Assembly (NCBI GenBank): GCA_047608075.1
Contig: JBLKRX010000008.1
Coordinates: 1-64,000 of the forward strand
DNA: 64,000 nucleotides
Source of the DNA: Ferdinandcohnia humi_A
GTDB taxonomy: Bacteria > Bacillota > Bacilli > Bacillales > Bacillaceae_L
Reading direction: 5' to 3'
Shown here piece by piece: positions 8,006-16,391 of this stretch (positions are counted from its first letter, which is position 1; the number at the start of each line of letters is the position of its first letter). The notes below the pieces were generated by a model that was not told the origin of the DNA, made no database searches, and saw only the letters and a list, made by a program, of their open reading frames with translations. Made by a program: the position numbers and the translations under genes.

Positions 8006-8593
8006 ATGGAAGAGATTTTATCGGAAGAATTTTTTACTCAACCAACCCTAGAACTTGCGAGAGCATTACTAGGTTGTAGATTAATTAAAGAGTCCGAGAG
8101 TGGTATAGCTGCTGGATATATCGTCGAAACAGAGGCATACAAAGGGCCGGAAGACCGAGCAGCTCACAGTTATGGAAACAGAAGAACGAAACGTACCGAA
8201 GTGATGTTTGGCCGAGCAGGCTTTGTCTATACCTATGTCATGCATACCCATTGTCTTGTTAATGTGGTAAGTGGTGAACTTGATAAACCCGAGGCCGTAT
8301 TGATTAGGGCAGTCGAACCTTATAAGGGAATTGAACTAATGTACCAAAGAAGAGGGATATCTGACGAAAAGAATCTAACAAATGGTCCGGGGAAGTTAAC
8401 AAAGGCATTAGGTATTGGTATGGAGGATTATGGACGGTCGTTTTTTGAGCCACCATTATATATTGCGAAAGGATACAAGCCTCAAGAAGTTTCCGTTGGA
8501 AAACGTATTGGAATAGAAAATTCCGGAGAAGCGAAGGATTATCCCTGGAGATTCTGGATAACAGGGCATCGATTTGTTTCTAGAAAAGGATAA
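8006..8593 (+). CDS. DNA-3-methyladenine glycosylase (AAG/MPG family)
   Basis: This 195-aa base-excision repair enzyme removes alkylated purines from DNA. It belongs to the AAG family (B. subtilis YxlJ type), not the HhH AlkA family. Diagnostic stretches are ARALLGCRLI near the N-terminus, VETEAYKGPEDRAAHSYGN with the catalytic Glu, the Tyr-rich loop AGFVYTYVMHTHCLVNVV that inserts into DNA, and NGPGKLTKALGI. Length is typical. GATAAGGAG precedes the ATG. An unrelated AlkA-type glycosylase is encoded at 57197, so the window carries both alkyl-base repair families. Confidence 0.93.
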   Translation: MEEILSEEFFTQPTLELARALLGCRLIKESESGIAAGYIVETEAYKGPEDRAAHSYGNRRTKRTEVMFGRAGFVYTYVMHTHCLVNVVSGELDKPEAVLIRAVEPYKGIELMYQRRGISDEKNLTNGPGKLTKALGIGMEDYGRSFFEPPLYIAKGYKPQEVSVGKRIGIENSGEAKDYPWRFWITGHRFVSRKG

Positions 8594-8710
8594 ACATGTG
8601 TCGGATGCAGAAAATACAATTGGTTATATTTAGTATAAAAATTGATTACATATCTATAGGTTAATCCAGAAAAGAAAACAATTTGCTAACACATTGAATA
8701 GGGTGATTTA

Positions 8711-9439
8711 ATGCTACAAGCGGCTTTGTGGGGCGGTATAGCGGGGTCTTCATTATTCATAGGTGCGCTCTTAGGAATCTATAAGGATATCCCTAAAAAA
8801 ATATCTGCATTCGTTATGGCATTAGGAACTGGTGTATTAATTGGTGCAGCGACATTTGAATTACTAACCAATGCCGTGAATGAAGGAGGCATCTTATTTC
8901 CTTCTTTAGGATTTTTACTTGGTGCTATCATGTTTACAGTTGCAGAGATTATTATTACAAAAAAGGGTGGAAATGAACGTAAGCGTTCTACTATGAATCC
9001 AAAGAATCATTCTGGAATGGCTATTTTTATTGGAACGATTATCGATGCAATACCGGAATCACTTATTATTGGAGTCAGTCTACTGGAAAATCACTCAATT
9101 AGTTGGCTTATCGTAATTGCGATATTCATAAGCAATTTTCCGGAGGGGTTATCAAGTAGCATCGGGCTAAAAAATGACGGCTACTCGAAAAAGAAAATCC
9201 TGTTCTTATGGTCTGTTGTGTTGATTTTATCGGCAGTTAGTTCACTAATAGGCTATGCACTTATTGGACCTTCCTCGGAGATTGTTCAAACTATGATTGG
9301 TGCATTTGCGGCAGGTGGCATACTTGCAATGGTTTCGTCCACCATGATGCCAGAAGCATTTGAGGAAGGTGGTCCTATGGTTGGTTTGCTATCAGCGGGT
9401 GGATTGCTTTGTTCGTTAATTCTTACGTATTATGGATGA
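8711..9439 (+). CDS. ZIP-family divalent metal transporter
   Basis: The 242-aa protein has eight predicted membrane segments. Metal-coordinating signatures are DAIPESLIIG in segment 4 and SNFPEGLSSS in segment 5. The usual His of HAIPEG is replaced by Asp in DAIPES, which may alter metal choice. A short Lys/Arg/Asn-rich loop (about residues 80-98) replaces the His-rich loop of zinc ZIPs. Family members move Zn, Mn or Fe into the cytoplasm. The gene is monocistronic with its own terminator; no Zur or MntR site was recognised upstream. Confidence 0.85.
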   Translation: MLQAALWGGIAGSSLFIGALLGIYKDIPKKISAFVMALGTGVLIGAATFELLTNAVNEGGILFPSLGFLLGAIMFTVAEIIITKKGGNERKRSTMNPKNHSGMAIFIGTIIDAIPESLIIGVSLLENHSISWLIVIAIFISNFPEGLSSSIGLKNDGYSKKKILFLWSVVLILSAVSSLIGYALIGPSSEIVQTMIGAFAAGGILAMVSSTMMPEAFEEGGPMVGLLSAGGLLCSLILTYYG

Positions 9440-9447
9440 CTTTAGCT

Positions 9448-9487
9448 ATAGCTAATCCAAAACAATACTTTGGATTAGCTATTTTTT
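9448..9487 (+). terminator. Terminator of the ZIP transporter gene
   Basis: The perfect 14-bp stem ATAGCTAATCCAAA / TTTGGATTAGCTAT is followed by six T residues. Confidence 0.96.
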
Positions 9488-9623
9488 GTTTCTTTTAGCG
9501 ATTTAATCTAGGATTTATTCCTTACTAAGCCCCAGGTCCTATCTAAAAATATAACTGAGGCTCATTATGATTGAACTTAATCCAAGATAAGATAGAACCA
9601 TGATAGAAAGGAGGAAGGAAATA

Positions 9624-9968
9624 ATGAAAAAGTTCGGTTTATTTCTAGCTGGAGGTATCGCAGCCATCGTGCTTATGTCACAGCTAGGACCAATGGTAGG
9701 TTTAGTAATCAGTTTGGCTATTCTATACTTTGCTTTTAAAAAGTTCGTGAAGACGGACTCAACAGGTAGCAAAGTCCTCTGGGCGGTGGTGGGAGCACTT
9801 GCACTTTTTGCTTCAGCCTCAAATGTTCCAGCGATTTTAGGTGTTGTAGCTGCTTACGTATTATATGTTGTAATTAAAAACTGGAAAAAAGATAAGCAAG
9901 AAAAAGTAGTCGAATCATCAGACCCATTTACTAACTTTGAAAAACAATGGGCTGAATTAAACAAATAA
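9624..9968 (+). CDS. liaI: Small membrane protein, LiaI-like
   Basis: The 114-aa protein has three to four hydrophobic segments in the first 85 residues and a charged C-terminal tail (NWKKDKQEKVVESSDPF). In B. subtilis LiaI is the small membrane anchor that recruits the PspA-like LiaH to the membrane during envelope stress, and the next gene here is a LiaH homologue. The start at 9624 is preceded by AAAGGAGGAAGGAAATA; an ATG at 9600 precedes the ribosome site and is not used. Sequence similarity to LiaI is judged mostly from size, topology and position. The gene heads a liaI-H-F-S-R set; liaG is absent. Confidence 0.75.
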   Translation: MKKFGLFLAGGIAAIVLMSQLGPMVGLVISLAILYFAFKKFVKTDSTGSKVLWAVVGALALFASASNVPAILGVVAAYVLYVVIKNWKKDKQEKVVESSDPFTNFEKQWAELNK

Positions 9969-10008
9969 TATTTCTCAAATTAAAAAAACTAAAGGAGTTT
10001 GATACGAA

Positions 10009-10656
10009 ATGGCAAACCTATTTACACGATTAAAAGCTTCTATTGCAGCAGATTTTCATGAATTACTAGATGAAAAGGAAAAGAAAAATCCAATTGCATT
10101 ACTTAACCAATACCTACGCCAATCTGAAGCAGAAGTAGAAAAAGTTCGAAAGCTTGTGGAACGACAATATTCTTTGAAGGATCAATTTACAAGAGAGTAT
10201 CGCGAAGCACGTGCATTAGCTGATAAACGTCAACACCAAGCAGAAATTGCAAAACAGGCTGGAGAAAATGAACTGTATGAGTTTGCTTTACAAGAGCAAG
10301 CTGCATATGAGGAGCGTTCCAATAGACTACAAGAAGCCCTTCGCAATGCAAGTTCTCATCTAGTAGAGCTTGAGAAAAAATATGAAGAAATGAAACATAA
10401 ATTAAAAGATATGCATATCAAACGTATGGAATTAATGGGTAGAGAGAATATTGCTCGTGCTAATCATCGTATGAATCAAGTATTGGATTCAAATCAATAC
10501 ACTGGAAAAGCTACAACAAACTTTGAGGAAATGGAAGCTTATTTAGAACGTCTGGAACATCAAGTAAATTCCTCGTATCACCGTAACACAATTGATGCAA
10601 GAATTGCACAGCTAGAAAAAGAAATGAAAAATGAAGAAACTCATTCTATTTCCTAG
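10009..10656 (+). CDS. liaH: PspA/IM30 family phage-shock protein LiaH
   Basis: This 215-aa, almost entirely helical coiled-coil protein belongs to the PspA/IM30/ESCRT-III-like family. It opens with NLFTRLKASIAADFHELLDEKE and NPIALLNQYLRQSEAEVEKV, the hallmark amphipathic start and first helices. Such proteins assemble into large rings or rods that protect the cytoplasmic membrane. An AAAGGAGTTTG ribosome site precedes the ATG. A hairpin at 10676-10703 separates it from liaF, consistent with much higher expression of liaIH than of the regulatory genes, as known in B. subtilis. Confidence 0.93.
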   Translation: MANLFTRLKASIAADFHELLDEKEKKNPIALLNQYLRQSEAEVEKVRKLVERQYSLKDQFTREYREARALADKRQHQAEIAKQAGENELYEFALQEQAAYEERSNRLQEALRNASSHLVELEKKYEEMKHKLKDMHIKRMELMGRENIARANHRMNQVLDSNQYTGKATTNFEEMEAYLERLEHQVNSSYHRNTIDARIAQLEKEMKNEETHSIS

Positions 10657-10675
10657 TATAAAAACATGGTATTCT

Positions 10676-10703
10676 AAGAAGGCGTAGGTTACTACGTCTT
10701 CTT
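10676..10703 (+). terminator. Intra-operon hairpin between liaH and liaF
   Basis: An 11-bp stem (AAGAAGGCGTA / TACGTCTTCTT, one wobble, 6-base loop) lies 20 bases after liaH and lacks a T tract. It may attenuate read-through into liaFSR or stabilise the liaIH message. Confidence 0.6.
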
Positions 10704-10788
10704 ATGCACTATGTTAGTTACACATTGAACACGATAATCGCCCAAGTCTATTGGGTAAATACATTCGATATGAAGGGAGGCATACGCC

Positions 10789-11523
10789 TTGTTAAATCAA
10801 ATGAAAGCAGATAACCTTAACTTTTTTATTTTGATAGCCATTATATTACTAATTATTGAAATCTCATTTTTCAATGGCGGAGTATTATTTTCTCTTATCA
10901 TATCAGCGGGATGTATTTATCTCGGACGAAAAAGAATGCCTCGTACATCCGGAAAAATATTTTTCTGGTTTGGATGGATTGGTTTGGCCATTACGGTGTT
11001 AAATATGCTGACTATAAAGTTTTTATTACTTGCCGTTCTAGTCTATCTACTCATTCAATTTTTTCAATCAAAGAAGAATCCCAACTATATAAAACCTGAA
11101 ATAAATCCAGCAACGGATAGACCTGTTCAAGAACAATTGGTTAGACGAAAGCCGTTGCTCCAAAATCTATTCTTTGGTCGTCAGGGAACACCGGAATACG
11201 TATATGAATGGAATGACGTTAATATACAGGCGGGAATCGGCGATACCATCATAGACCTAAGTTACACAGTACTCCCTAAGGGTGAGCCTGTTGTTTTTAT
11301 CAAGAACTTTATTGGAAATGTCCAAGTGTTTGTACCGTACGAGGTTGATGTTCATGTGAACCATTCAGTTATTGTAGGAGCAACCACTGTTTTTGAAAAT
11401 CATGATCCAAAAACATTTAATCAAAATCTTCATTACCAAACTGAACATTATGATCAATCTGAGCAAAGAATAAAAATCATTACCTCTATTGGCGTTGGAA
11501 ATTTAGAGGTGAAGCGAGTATGA
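10789..11523 (+). CDS. liaF: LiaF, inhibitor of the LiaRS two-component system
   Basis: The 244-aa membrane protein has about four N-terminal hydrophobic segments (residues about 12-85) and a C-terminal beta-rich DUF2154/LiaF domain (about 135-244; FIGNVQVFVPYEVDVHVNHS, VGNLEVKRV). In B. subtilis LiaF keeps LiaS inactive until lipid-II-cycle antibiotics or other envelope stress appear. The TTG start at 10789 is chosen because GAAGGGAGG lies 8 bases upstream; the ATG at 10801 is too distant. Its stop overlaps the liaS start by 4 bases, indicating translational coupling. Confidence 0.92.
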   Translation: MLNQMKADNLNFFILIAIILLIIEISFFNGGVLFSLIISAGCIYLGRKRMPRTSGKIFFWFGWIGLAITVLNMLTIKFLLLAVLVYLLIQFFQSKKNPNYIKPEINPATDRPVQEQLVRRKPLLQNLFFGRQGTPEYVYEWNDVNIQAGIGDTIIDLSYTVLPKGEPVVFIKNFIGNVQVFVPYEVDVHVNHSVIVGATTVFENHDPKTFNQNLHYQTEHYDQSEQRIKIITSIGVGNLEVKRV

Positions 11524-12566
11524 GTACAGTACAGAGGCAAATTGTTGTAGGCATAACCTTTTCGGTACTTGTATTTGTAATGGGTATCAGTATTTCATTG
11601 ATGGCCTTTCCATTAGCGAATTGGTCAGCGCTATGGCAAACAAAGCTAATGGACCTTCCTTTTATTATTTTAGCTATTAGTTTGAGCCTTTTTGGTGGCG
11701 TTCTATTTGGTATGATTTCAGGGATTTTTTGGAGAAAGCAATTTCTCTCTATTTCTGATGCTCTCTATCAAATCGAACAAGGAAGAAACATACCGGAGTT
11801 ACCTGAATCCCAATCTAATGAAATTATCTCCATTTGGGATCGAATGAAAAAAGTACAAGGTCATATTGCTGAGCAAGTTAAGCAATCTCAAAAGCTGGCA
11901 AATGAAAAAGCAATTGACCAAGAAAAACGGATTCAAGAAATTGTTTCTGAGGAACGGAATCGATTAGCGAGAGAACTTCACGATTCTGTTAGTCAACAGT
12001 TATTTGCAGCTTCCATGATGATGTCTGCCATCAATGAATCAAGGACACCTTCAGATGAACGTGAGGAAAGACAGTTGAAGATGGTAGAAGAAATGATTCA
12101 CCAATCACAGCTTGAAATGAGAGCATTACTCCTTCACTTAAGACCTGTTGCATTAAAAGGCAAAACCCTACAGACAGGGATAAAAGAGCTTTTACTTGAA
12201 TTAGCTCAAAAGGTTCCTGTATCTATTGAAACAAAGATCGAGGATTTTCATATTGATAAAGGAGTAGAGGATCATCTGTTCCGAATTTTACAAGAGTCTG
12301 TATCAAATACACTTAGACACTCAAAAGCAAATCAATTAGAAGTCCTCTTAATCAATCGTGATGGGTTTGTCATTCTTCGAATCGTTGATGATGGAATTGG
12401 ATTTAACGTCGAAGAAACAAAGGCAGGCTCATATGGCCTACATAATATGCATGAACGTGCTCTAGAAATTGGTGGCACGATGAGAATTGTAAGTATGAAA
12501 AATAAAGGTACTCGCATAGAAGTCAAGGTTCCAATGATGATATTAGAGGGTGATGAAAATGATTAA
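11520..12566 (+). CDS. liaS: LiaS envelope-stress sensor histidine kinase
   Basis: The 348-aa kinase has two membrane segments (about 8-30 and 48-72) with a short extracytoplasmic loop, a HAMP-like linker, a HisKA_3 dimerisation domain with phosphoacceptor His154 in ARELHDSVSQQ, and a HATPase_c domain (SNTLRHSKANQ, DDGIGFN, GLHNMHERALEIGG). This intramembrane-sensing layout matches LiaS of B. subtilis and VraS of Staphylococcus. It overlaps liaF by 4 bases and liaR by 8 bases, so the three regulators form a tightly coupled unit. Confidence 0.94.
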   Translation: MSTVQRQIVVGITFSVLVFVMGISISLMAFPLANWSALWQTKLMDLPFIILAISLSLFGGVLFGMISGIFWRKQFLSISDALYQIEQGRNIPELPESQSNEIISIWDRMKKVQGHIAEQVKQSQKLANEKAIDQEKRIQEIVSEERNRLARELHDSVSQQLFAASMMMSAINESRTPSDEREERQLKMVEEMIHQSQLEMRALLLHLRPVALKGKTLQTGIKELLLELAQKVPVSIETKIEDFHIDKGVEDHLFRILQESVSNTLRHSKANQLEVLLINRDGFVILRIVDDGIGFNVEETKAGSYGLHNMHERALEIGGTMRIVSMKNKGTRIEVKVPMMILEGDEND

Positions 12567-13191
12567 AGTGTTATTTGTAGATGATCACGAAATGGTTCGA
12601 ATTGGAGTATCCTCTTATTTATCGGCTCAACCAGATATTGAGGTTGTCGGAGAGGCGGATGATGGAAAAAAAGCAATAGAGCTGGCATTAGAGCTTAGAC
12701 CGGATATTATTCTAATGGATCTTGTCATGAAAGAAATGGACGGAATCGAGGCAACTAGAAGAATCATTGACAGTTGGCCAGAAGCTAAAATTATTATTGT
12801 AACAAGCTTTATTGACGATGAAAAAGTTTACCCTGCGTTAGAAGCAGGTGCAACAAGCTATATGCTTAAGACCTCAAAAGCAAGTGAAATTGCAAATGCT
12901 GTTAGGAAAACCTATCATGGACAATCGGTTTTAGAGCCAGAGGTCACTGGGAAGATGATGGTCCGTATGAGGCAAAAGGAATCACATTTACCCCATGAAG
13001 AATTAACAAATCGTGAAATGGAAATTTTACTACTCATTGCGGATGGCAAAACAAACCAAGAAATTGCAGATGAATTATATATTGCATTAAAAACAGTAAA
13101 GGTTCATGTAAGTAATATTTTGAGTAAATTAGAAGTACAGGACAGGACACAAGCTGTCATTTATGCATTTAAGCATTCACTTGTAAAATAG
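12559..13191 (+). CDS. liaR: LiaR response regulator
   Basis: This 210-aa NarL/FixJ-type regulator has a receiver domain (residues 1-120) with phosphoacceptor Asp54 in ILMDLVMKEMDG, acidic pair Asp8/Asp9, TSFIDDEKVYPALEAGA, and a LuxR-type HTH (about 145-205; LTNREMEILLLIADGKTNQEIA). The start at 12559 gives the canonical MIKVLFVDDHEMVR N-terminus and follows GAGGG with 8-base spacing inside the end of liaS. LiaR normally activates the liaI promoter; I could not convincingly place a LiaR box in 9490-9600. Confidence 0.95.
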   Translation: MIKVLFVDDHEMVRIGVSSYLSAQPDIEVVGEADDGKKAIELALELRPDIILMDLVMKEMDGIEATRRIIDSWPEAKIIIVTSFIDDEKVYPALEAGATSYMLKTSKASEIANAVRKTYHGQSVLEPEVTGKMMVRMRQKESHLPHEELTNREMEILLLIADGKTNQEIADELYIALKTVKVHVSNILSKLEVQDRTQAVIYAFKHSLVK

Positions 13192-13761
13192 TTAGATGTC
13201 CGTTGTTTTTGAGGGGGAATTGTAGGAAGTACAATTATCCACTTCAATAAGTTAAAGACCCAATACAAGAACATGTTCATATATTGGTCTGGACATGAAA
13301 ATGTTTGTTCGTACGGTTTAGTGCTTATTTAAAAAAGGTATAGATTCAAAGTAAACGATTGACAAAAAACGGATTATAGCAATTGTATGAATCTATAAAT
13401 TAATTGATGATAGTTTCAATCTGTAAGAAAATCGTAGATTTTTGTCGAAAAAACACAGTTTTACTGTGTTTTTTTTTATTTTTGTGTATAGTATTACGTG
13501 TTTCAGATATCCAAATAGTACTATTTGACTAGTTTTTGTTAAAATAGGTAATTAGATTCATTCGAGTGCCATTTGCTTTTTTTGTTATTTCATTAAAATT
13601 TTTATACCTATTTAACTATTTAGTTTGTAGTTCGATTGATATATAATAGAAAAAAGTCGATTTTTGGCGAATATGTACTGTGACTTTAGTACCTTTTTTG
13701 TAAAGTTAGCAGGTATTTTACATAATTAACTAGAAATATTAGAAAAAATGGAGAAACAGAG
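13192..13761. other. 570-bp intergenic region with a terminator and no convincing gene
   Basis: No ribosome-site-led frame was found. The region holds a good hairpin terminator at 13451-13477, about 260 bases past liaR. TTGACA at 13359-13364 lies upstream of it with only a poor -10, so a small RNA of about 90 nt is possible but weakly supported. TTGATATATAATA at 13636-13648 resembles an extended -10 element and recurs upstream of the kinase gene at 16332-16344. Confidence 0.5.
13451..13477 (+). terminator. Rho-independent terminator
   Basis: The 9-bp stem AAACACAGT / ACTGTGTTT with a TTT loop is followed by a T tract of about nine residues. Confidence 0.92.
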
Positions 13762-14919
13762 ATGCGAAAAATGAGAAAAAATTCTATCCTTAGTTCAGAA
13801 GAAAAGGGTACTTTAAAGTGGTTTCTTATACTGTTTTATCTAGTTATGGTAGTATATGATGTTTTTTATTATTTTATTTACCCTAAGTATATTGTACATA
13901 TCCCAGTTGGCTTACCTAGTAAATTTGGGTATATAGTATATATAATAATGTTTGCTCTGATTCCGGTTGCTATATATTTGAGTAAGAAAGAAAAGCAATC
14001 TAGCGTAAAATATATAGTAGTTATTACATTTATTATACTCTCAATTGGTAATGATGTTACGTATTACTACAACAGTAGCTTTGAATATAAAAGTGGAAAT
14101 ATGGTAGAAATGTTTGTTGTTTTGTTTTCTCCAATTTTTGTAAATAAACGTTTCTATAGTGTAGTTACTCTTGGAACAATGGTAAGATTCTTGTTAACTG
14201 GACTTATCTTGCAATCTAGTGATGTGCTTTTCCCTGTTTTATATACATCTTTATTTGCAATAATAGCATACATTTTCCTATCACGTTTTCAATCCTATGT
14301 TTCTGCTGTTAAAAATTCCTATGACGAACAGTTAGAAGGTATGGTAAAAGGGGTAATTGCAGCATTAGAGTTGAAAGATCCCTATACAAGAGGGCATAGT
14401 GAACGTGTTGCTAACTATGCTTCTTCACTCGCAAAAGAAGTAAAAGTATTTAAAAATGAAGATTTAATGGCATTCAATTATGCCTGTCTACTACATGATA
14501 TCGGTAAGGTAAACATACCGGACCATATATTAATGAAGCCTTCCAAGCTTACAAGCGAAGAATTCGAGGTAATAAAAACACACCCAGTTGTTGGTGCAGA
14601 TGCAGTTAAAAATGTCGAAGGGTTAAGGGGAAATATTTGTGTAATTCGTTCCCACCATGAAAGATGGGATGGGAAGGGGTATCCAGACCAATTAAAAGGG
14701 GAAGATATTCCACTCCTAGCCAGAATTGTTGCTATTGCCGATGCGTTTGATGCAATGACATCATCACGTTCCTACCGAAGTGCTCTTCCTGCTGAAGAAG
14801 CATACAACAGAATTATTGAAGGAAGAGGAACTCAATTTGACCCAGATTTAGTTACAGTATTTCAAAAGGTATATCCAACATGGCTGGAAATACATGAAAG
14901 CTATGTTTCTAGGATATAA
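13762..14919 (+). CDS. Membrane receptor with HD-GYP output domain
   Basis: The 385-aa protein has about six membrane segments (residues about 15-185) and a cytoplasmic HD-GYP phosphodiesterase-type domain (about 190-375). The HD pair is His245/Asp246 in LLHDIGKVNIPDH, with HSERVANYA before it and HHERWDGKGYP after it (GYP at 306-308). HD-GYP proteins usually hydrolyse cyclic di-GMP or cGAMP. The membrane half is clearly homologous to that of the kinase at 16392: SGNMVEMFVVLFSPIFVNKRF here and SGNAAELILVMFSPIFINIRF (split at 20) style matches there, and both end in an arm before the output domain. This receptor lies just upstream of the CWWC peptide gene. GGAG precedes the ATG by 8 bases. Confidence 0.88.
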   Translation: MRKMRKNSILSSEEKGTLKWFLILFYLVMVVYDVFYYFIYPKYIVHIPVGLPSKFGYIVYIIMFALIPVAIYLSKKEKQSSVKYIVVITFIILSIGNDVTYYYNSSFEYKSGNMVEMFVVLFSPIFVNKRFYSVVTLGTMVRFLLTGLILQSSDVLFPVLYTSLFAIIAYIFLSRFQSYVSAVKNSYDEQLEGMVKGVIAALELKDPYTRGHSERVANYASSLAKEVKVFKNEDLMAFNYACLLHDIGKVNIPDHILMKPSKLTSEEFEVIKTHPVVGADAVKNVEGLRGNICVIRSHHERWDGKGYPDQLKGEDIPLLARIVAIADAFDAMTSSRSYRSALPAEEAYNRIIEGRGTQFDPDLVTVFQKVYPTWLEIHESYVSRI

Positions 14920-14925
14920 AGTTTT

Positions 14926-14939
14926 ATAGTTTAAACTAT
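14926..14939. promoter_or_regulatory. Perfect 14-bp palindrome before the peptide gene
   Basis: ATAGTTTAAACTAT is a perfect palindrome located between the HD-GYP stop codon and the ribosome site of the CWWC peptide gene. It could be an operator or a short RNA hairpin; there is no T tract. Confidence 0.4.
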
Positions 14940-14963
14940 CTATAAAAATGGGGAGGGAAAGGT

Positions 14964-15038
14964 ATGAAAATTCGTAAACTAAAAAAAGTAAAGACAACTT
15001 GCTGGTGGTGCTTTCTTACACCACGTGTTCCACAATAA
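14964..15038 (+). CDS. 24-aa Cys-Trp-Trp-Cys peptide, probable precursor of a processed or modified peptide
   Basis: This tiny gene was read directly from the sequence. It has an excellent ribosome site, GGGGAGGG with 6-7 base spacing, and encodes a very basic N-terminal half (MKIRKLKKVK) followed by TTCWWCFLTPRVPQ and a stop. The basic leader plus a compact Cys/aromatic/Pro core looks like a RiPP or signalling-peptide precursor. A weak terminator (15045-15078) follows it, and the next gene is a PqqD-domain M50 membrane protease, the typical arrangement for a peptide made in excess over its processing enzyme. No radical SAM or cyclase is adjacent, so the maturation may be only cleavage, with or without a disulfide between the two Cys. 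Confidence 0.72.
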   Translation: MKIRKLKKVKTTCWWCFLTPRVPQ

Positions 15039-15044
15039 GTCTCA

Positions 15045-15078
15045 AGGATGCATGCTTTCGGGTAATGCATCCTCTTTT
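15045..15078 (+). terminator. Partial terminator between peptide gene and protease gene
   Basis: The perfect 9-bp stem AGGATGCAT / ATGCATCCT (15045-15053, 15065-15073) is followed by CTTTTAT. The short T tract suggests attenuation rather than full termination. Confidence 0.8.
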
Positions 15079-15114
15079 ATATTATTAGAGAAATTATTAT
15101 AACAAGGTGAATAT

Positions 15115-16305
15115 ATGAAATTAACAAATGAAGATATATTGCATTTACGTGCTATTAATATACGCAAGGACAATAAGAACTTTATTGTTGAGGATTGTGA
15201 AACGCAGGAGTTTTATGAAATGCCTAGGGTTTGTATTGATGCATTAGAACTAATTAAAACTGGGAAATCCCTTGGTGATATAGAGACAAGACTAATAAAA
15301 GAGTACCCGAATGAAGAAATTAACATGGTTGATTTTTCAAATCAGTTAATAGATTTTGACTTAATTGAATTTATTAATGATAAAAAGATTGAGCGAAAAA
15401 TCAATGAGACAAATAGTTTAGGATTTTTGTGGATACCACCTATTATTGGTAAAGCATTCTTTAATAGATTTACAATCTTTTTTTATTGCCTTTTATTATT
15501 TGTAAATTTATTTATTTTTGTGTTTAATCCTTCTGTTTTTCCACATTATAAGGATTTATTTATTTTTGATATGATGTCCTTAAATATCCTTGCACTAGGT
15601 ATGCTATCTTTAGTTCTTGTATTAATACATGAATTTGGTCATATATTAGCAATACGTTCGTTTCATTTACCAACTAGATTAGAAATAGGTCATAGACTAT
15701 ATTTAATCGTATTTGAAACAGACCTTTCTTTAGCATGGAAGCTTCCACCAGAAAAACGGAACATTCTATACTTGGCCGGTGTTTTTTTTGATAATGTAAT
15801 TCTTTTTTTAGCGCTACTTATTAAGTTGTATGTACCGCTTTCCTCAGACTTACTTTCAGGATTAGTAGGCTTAATAATATTTGATTCGGTCGTAAGAATA
15901 ATCTACCAAGCCTGTATCTACATGAAAACAGATTTTTACTTCCTTTTTCAAAACATGACAGGAAGTTATAACATTATGGAAAATGGAATATATACTCTAA
16001 AAGCTTTATTTTCACGCTCAAAAGTAAAAGAGGATTTGGAACTTTTTGAGGGGGAGGAGCAAATCGTAAAATGGTATAGTATTTTTTATATTGTAGGAGT
16101 AGCTATAACGATTGGCTTACTATTTGTATATTATTTACCTCAATTAATATATATGGGAAAAGCAACACTACCTGGCATTAATAATTCTATTGGAGACGCA
16201 CACTTCTGGGATGCGGTTATTTTTATACTTCAAATAGTGGTAATGCTTGGATTCTTATTATATTCCTTTTATAAAAGCTATCGTGAAAGAATTGTCGAAA
16301 ATTGA
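15115..16305 (+). CDS. M50 membrane metalloprotease with N-terminal PqqD-like domain
   Basis: The 396-aa protein starts with a cytoplasmic domain of about 90 residues that has the PqqD/RiPP-recognition-element pattern: a strand NKNFIVEDCETQEFYEM, then a helix pair ALELIKTGKSLGDIETRLI and DFSNQLIDFDLIEFI. Several membrane segments follow, with the zinc-protease motif HEFGH at residues 172-176 and a likely third ligand Asp226 in GVFFDNVI. It resembles YydH-type peptide-processing proteases, which cleave or export small modified peptides, rather than RseP. It lies directly behind the CWWC peptide gene, its most probable substrate. AAGGTGA precedes the ATG. No close named homologue is recognised. 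Confidence 0.82.
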   Translation: MKLTNEDILHLRAINIRKDNKNFIVEDCETQEFYEMPRVCIDALELIKTGKSLGDIETRLIKEYPNEEINMVDFSNQLIDFDLIEFINDKKIERKINETNSLGFLWIPPIIGKAFFNRFTIFFYCLLLFVNLFIFVFNPSVFPHYKDLFIFDMMSLNILALGMLSLVLVLIHEFGHILAIRSFHLPTRLEIGHRLYLIVFETDLSLAWKLPPEKRNILYLAGVFFDNVILFLALLIKLYVPLSSDLLSGLVGLIIFDSVVRIIYQACIYMKTDFYFLFQNMTGSYNIMENGIYTLKALFSRSKVKEDLELFEGEEQIVKWYSIFYIVGVAITIGLLFVYYLPQLIYMGKATLPGINNSIGDAHFWDAVIFILQIVVMLGFLLYSFYKSYRERIVEN

Positions 16306-16391
16306 TATTTTTTGTTAATTACCTAGGACTTTTGATATATAATAAATAAAGATATTATTATTCGACAAAATTCTGCTGTGAGGGCTTTATA

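Noticed and set aside
9490..9600. LiaR-binding box upstream of liaI
   Set aside because: Only loose inverted repeats were visible; none matched the known LiaR consensus well enough to report.
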